From IMG/VR virus record IMGVR_UViG_3300005939_000057, positions 1 to 22,793 of that record: a DNA stretch of 22,793 nt. One strand, written 5' to 3'. Within the stretch, counting starts at the first letter, position 1; each line of letters opens with the position of its first letter. This DNA is from a virus. The notes beneath the pieces were generated by a model. That model saw only the letters and a program-made list of their open reading frames with translations. It had not been told where the DNA came from and ran no database searches. This document shows positions 21,762-22,793 of this stretch, in pieces. The position numbers and the translations under genes were made by a program.

Positions 21762-22793
21762 ATGGCAATCCAAGGACCGATGGAAAGACTAATCAAGGGA
21801 CTCCCCCCGGAGCATGTCGCATACTTTGAAGAGTGCAGGGAAAACCCGTGGAAATGGGGCGAACTCGTTATTGCGAACCGGGAGACCGGGGAAAACTACA
21901 AATATTGGCCCCATCAAAAAGAGGATTTGGAATGCAAGGCTAAAATGATTGTCCACCAGGACGCCGCCGATGTAGGAAAAACCACCGCCCTCATAACCGA
22001 CATAATCCATTTTCTCTGCTGGACTGAAAACCTTCTCGGATTATGCATCGCTCCGATCTCGGCTCACTATCGGCCAATCATTGATGAAATTAAATGGCAG
22101 ATCGACCAAAGCCCCCTGCTGCAAGAAATGTTCAAGATAAAAGGTGAATCACCATATTTTTGGGTCCAGTTCAAAGGCGGCTCAAGGGTAGATTTCAGAC
22201 CGGCCGGTATCGATGGCGATGCGTTCAAGGCTCAACACGTCCACAAAATCTGGATCGACGAAGCGGCCCGAATTTCAAAACGAGCCTGGCATGTCATGCT
22301 CGAACGCCTTGTTAAAACCTACAAGAAAGCCCAAATCCGGGCGTACTGCTATCCAGACGGACGCCGCGATACTGAATACTACAAAGCTACTCAGGATACA
22401 GACTGGAAAGTATTTAAGGTTCCACAATCAGCCCGCCCTGATTGGGATGCCGAAAAGGAACGGGAAGCCCGGAAAAAGCACGGCGATCCGACCACGCCCG
22501 AATATCAACACATGGTTATGGGTGAACATGGAAGGCCGTGCGATTCCGCTTTCAATCAAAACAACTTTGCGGCCTGTCAACATAATATTCCAGGCTACAA
22601 GGTCCGCAAAATCGAGCAAAGCGCTTTTCACAACTTGGCGGATGAAAAGGCAATAAACGAGCGGATCAATTTTCTTTTCAGCACCCTGCCGTTGCCGAAA
22701 CCTGGATACCGCTGGTTGGGGCTTGACCCTGCCTACACCGCCGATCCATGTGAGTATGTCATTTGGTCCGAAGATGACCGGGGCCATATGACA
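21762..22793 (+). CDS. Terminase large subunit (partial, runs off right edge)
   Basis: 344 codons are open to the last base. The ATPase has a Walker A variant DAADVGKTT (67-75; catalytic-type Lys73) and Walker B KIWIDEAAR (162-170) with a following helix RISKRAWHVM. The nuclease domain begins at LGLDPAYT, in which Asp322 would be the first metal-binding residue; the other acidic residues are beyond the edge. The classical G-x-x-x at the start of Walker A is replaced by DAAD, as in some phage terminases with an xxDVGKT loop. It packages DNA through the portal. The start is ATG 21762 or ATG 21780; AAGGA (21772-21776) lies only three bases before 21780, and neither is well supported. It is on the opposite strand from all other genes. 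Confidence 0.85.
   Translation, partial: MAIQGPMERLIKGLPPEHVAYFEECRENPWKWGELVIANRETGENYKYWPHQKEDLECKAKMIVHQDAADVGKTTALITDIIHFLCWTENLLGLCIAPISAHYRPIIDEIKWQIDQSPLLQEMFKIKGESPYFWVQFKGGSRVDFRPAGIDGDAFKAQHVHKIWIDEAARISKRAWHVMLERLVKTYKKAQIRAYCYPDGRRDTEYYKATQDTDWKVFKVPQSARPDWDAEKEREARKKHGDPTTPEYQHMVMGEHGRPCDSAFNQNNFAACQHNIPGYKVRKIEQSAFHNLADEKAINERINFLFSTLPLPKPGYRWLGLDPAYTADPCEYVIWSEDDRGHMT

Noticed and set aside
21531-21773. An 80-codon minus-strand frame over the control region
   Set aside because: It runs through the promoter and A/T-runs and overlaps the zinc-ribbon start; the product is a low-complexity Phe/Asn-rich peptide.
22428-22787. A 119-codon minus-strand frame inside the terminase
   Set aside because: The plus-strand frame here carries the terminase nuclease start (LGLDPAYT) and continues from the ATPase; the antisense frame has no context.

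Overview
This window is almost entirely the morphogenesis region of a contractile-tailed (myovirus-type) double-stranded DNA phage or prophage. Head, neck, sheath, tube, tape-measure and baseplate genes follow one another on the minus strand with 1-13 nt overlaps or short gaps. Most starts have a strong GGAG/GGAGG Shine-Dalgarno sequence, so the host is a bacterium that initiates translation in the usual SD-dependent way. I cannot name the host. No bacterial housekeeping gene, tRNA, rRNA, CRISPR array or insertion sequence is visible. There is no gene-free stretch longer than about 225 bases.

Layout from right to left, which is the transcription direction of the main operon. At the right edge a large terminase (21762 to the end, plus strand, partial) points away from everything else. 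Between it and the rest lies a control region with a near-consensus sigma70-type promoter facing left (-35 at 21608-21613, -10 at 21585-21590). That promoter leads into four small genes: a double-CxxC zinc-ribbon protein, a small ORF broken in a G6 run, a helix-turn-helix protein and a 70-aa beta-rich protein. A tyrosine recombinase (19647-20489) follows. The head module comes next: portal, Mu F/SPP1 gp7-type head morphogenesis protein, ClpP-like prohead protease, scaffold protein with a probable nested short scaffold, decoration protein, major capsid, an AT-hook protein, and head-tail connectors. The tail module is: HK97-gp10-like neck protein, terminator-like protein, a small protein, sheath, tube, tail assembly chaperone, tape measure, a tube/baseplate linker candidate, gpD-like hub, gpV-like spike, two unrecognised proteins, gpJ-like wedge, and a partial protein that runs off the left edge.

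Functionally, terminase would pump DNA through the portal into a capsid built on scaffold and matured by the ClpP-like enzyme. Connectors join it to a sheath-and-tube tail whose length is set by the tape measure. The tail assembly chaperone carries a textbook -1 programmed frameshift signal (AAAAAAT, 6-nt spacer, GC hairpin), which yields a 230-aa G-GT-type fusion ending two bases before the tape-measure start.

I do not see a wholly new defence or metabolic system. The points most worth following are the frameshift site, the nested scaffold start, two related leader sequences (a 22-bp repeat plus a hairpin plus AACCGG-type RBS) upstream of portal and protease, the divergent terminase with a possible shared operator, and the recombinase placed inside the structural transcription unit.
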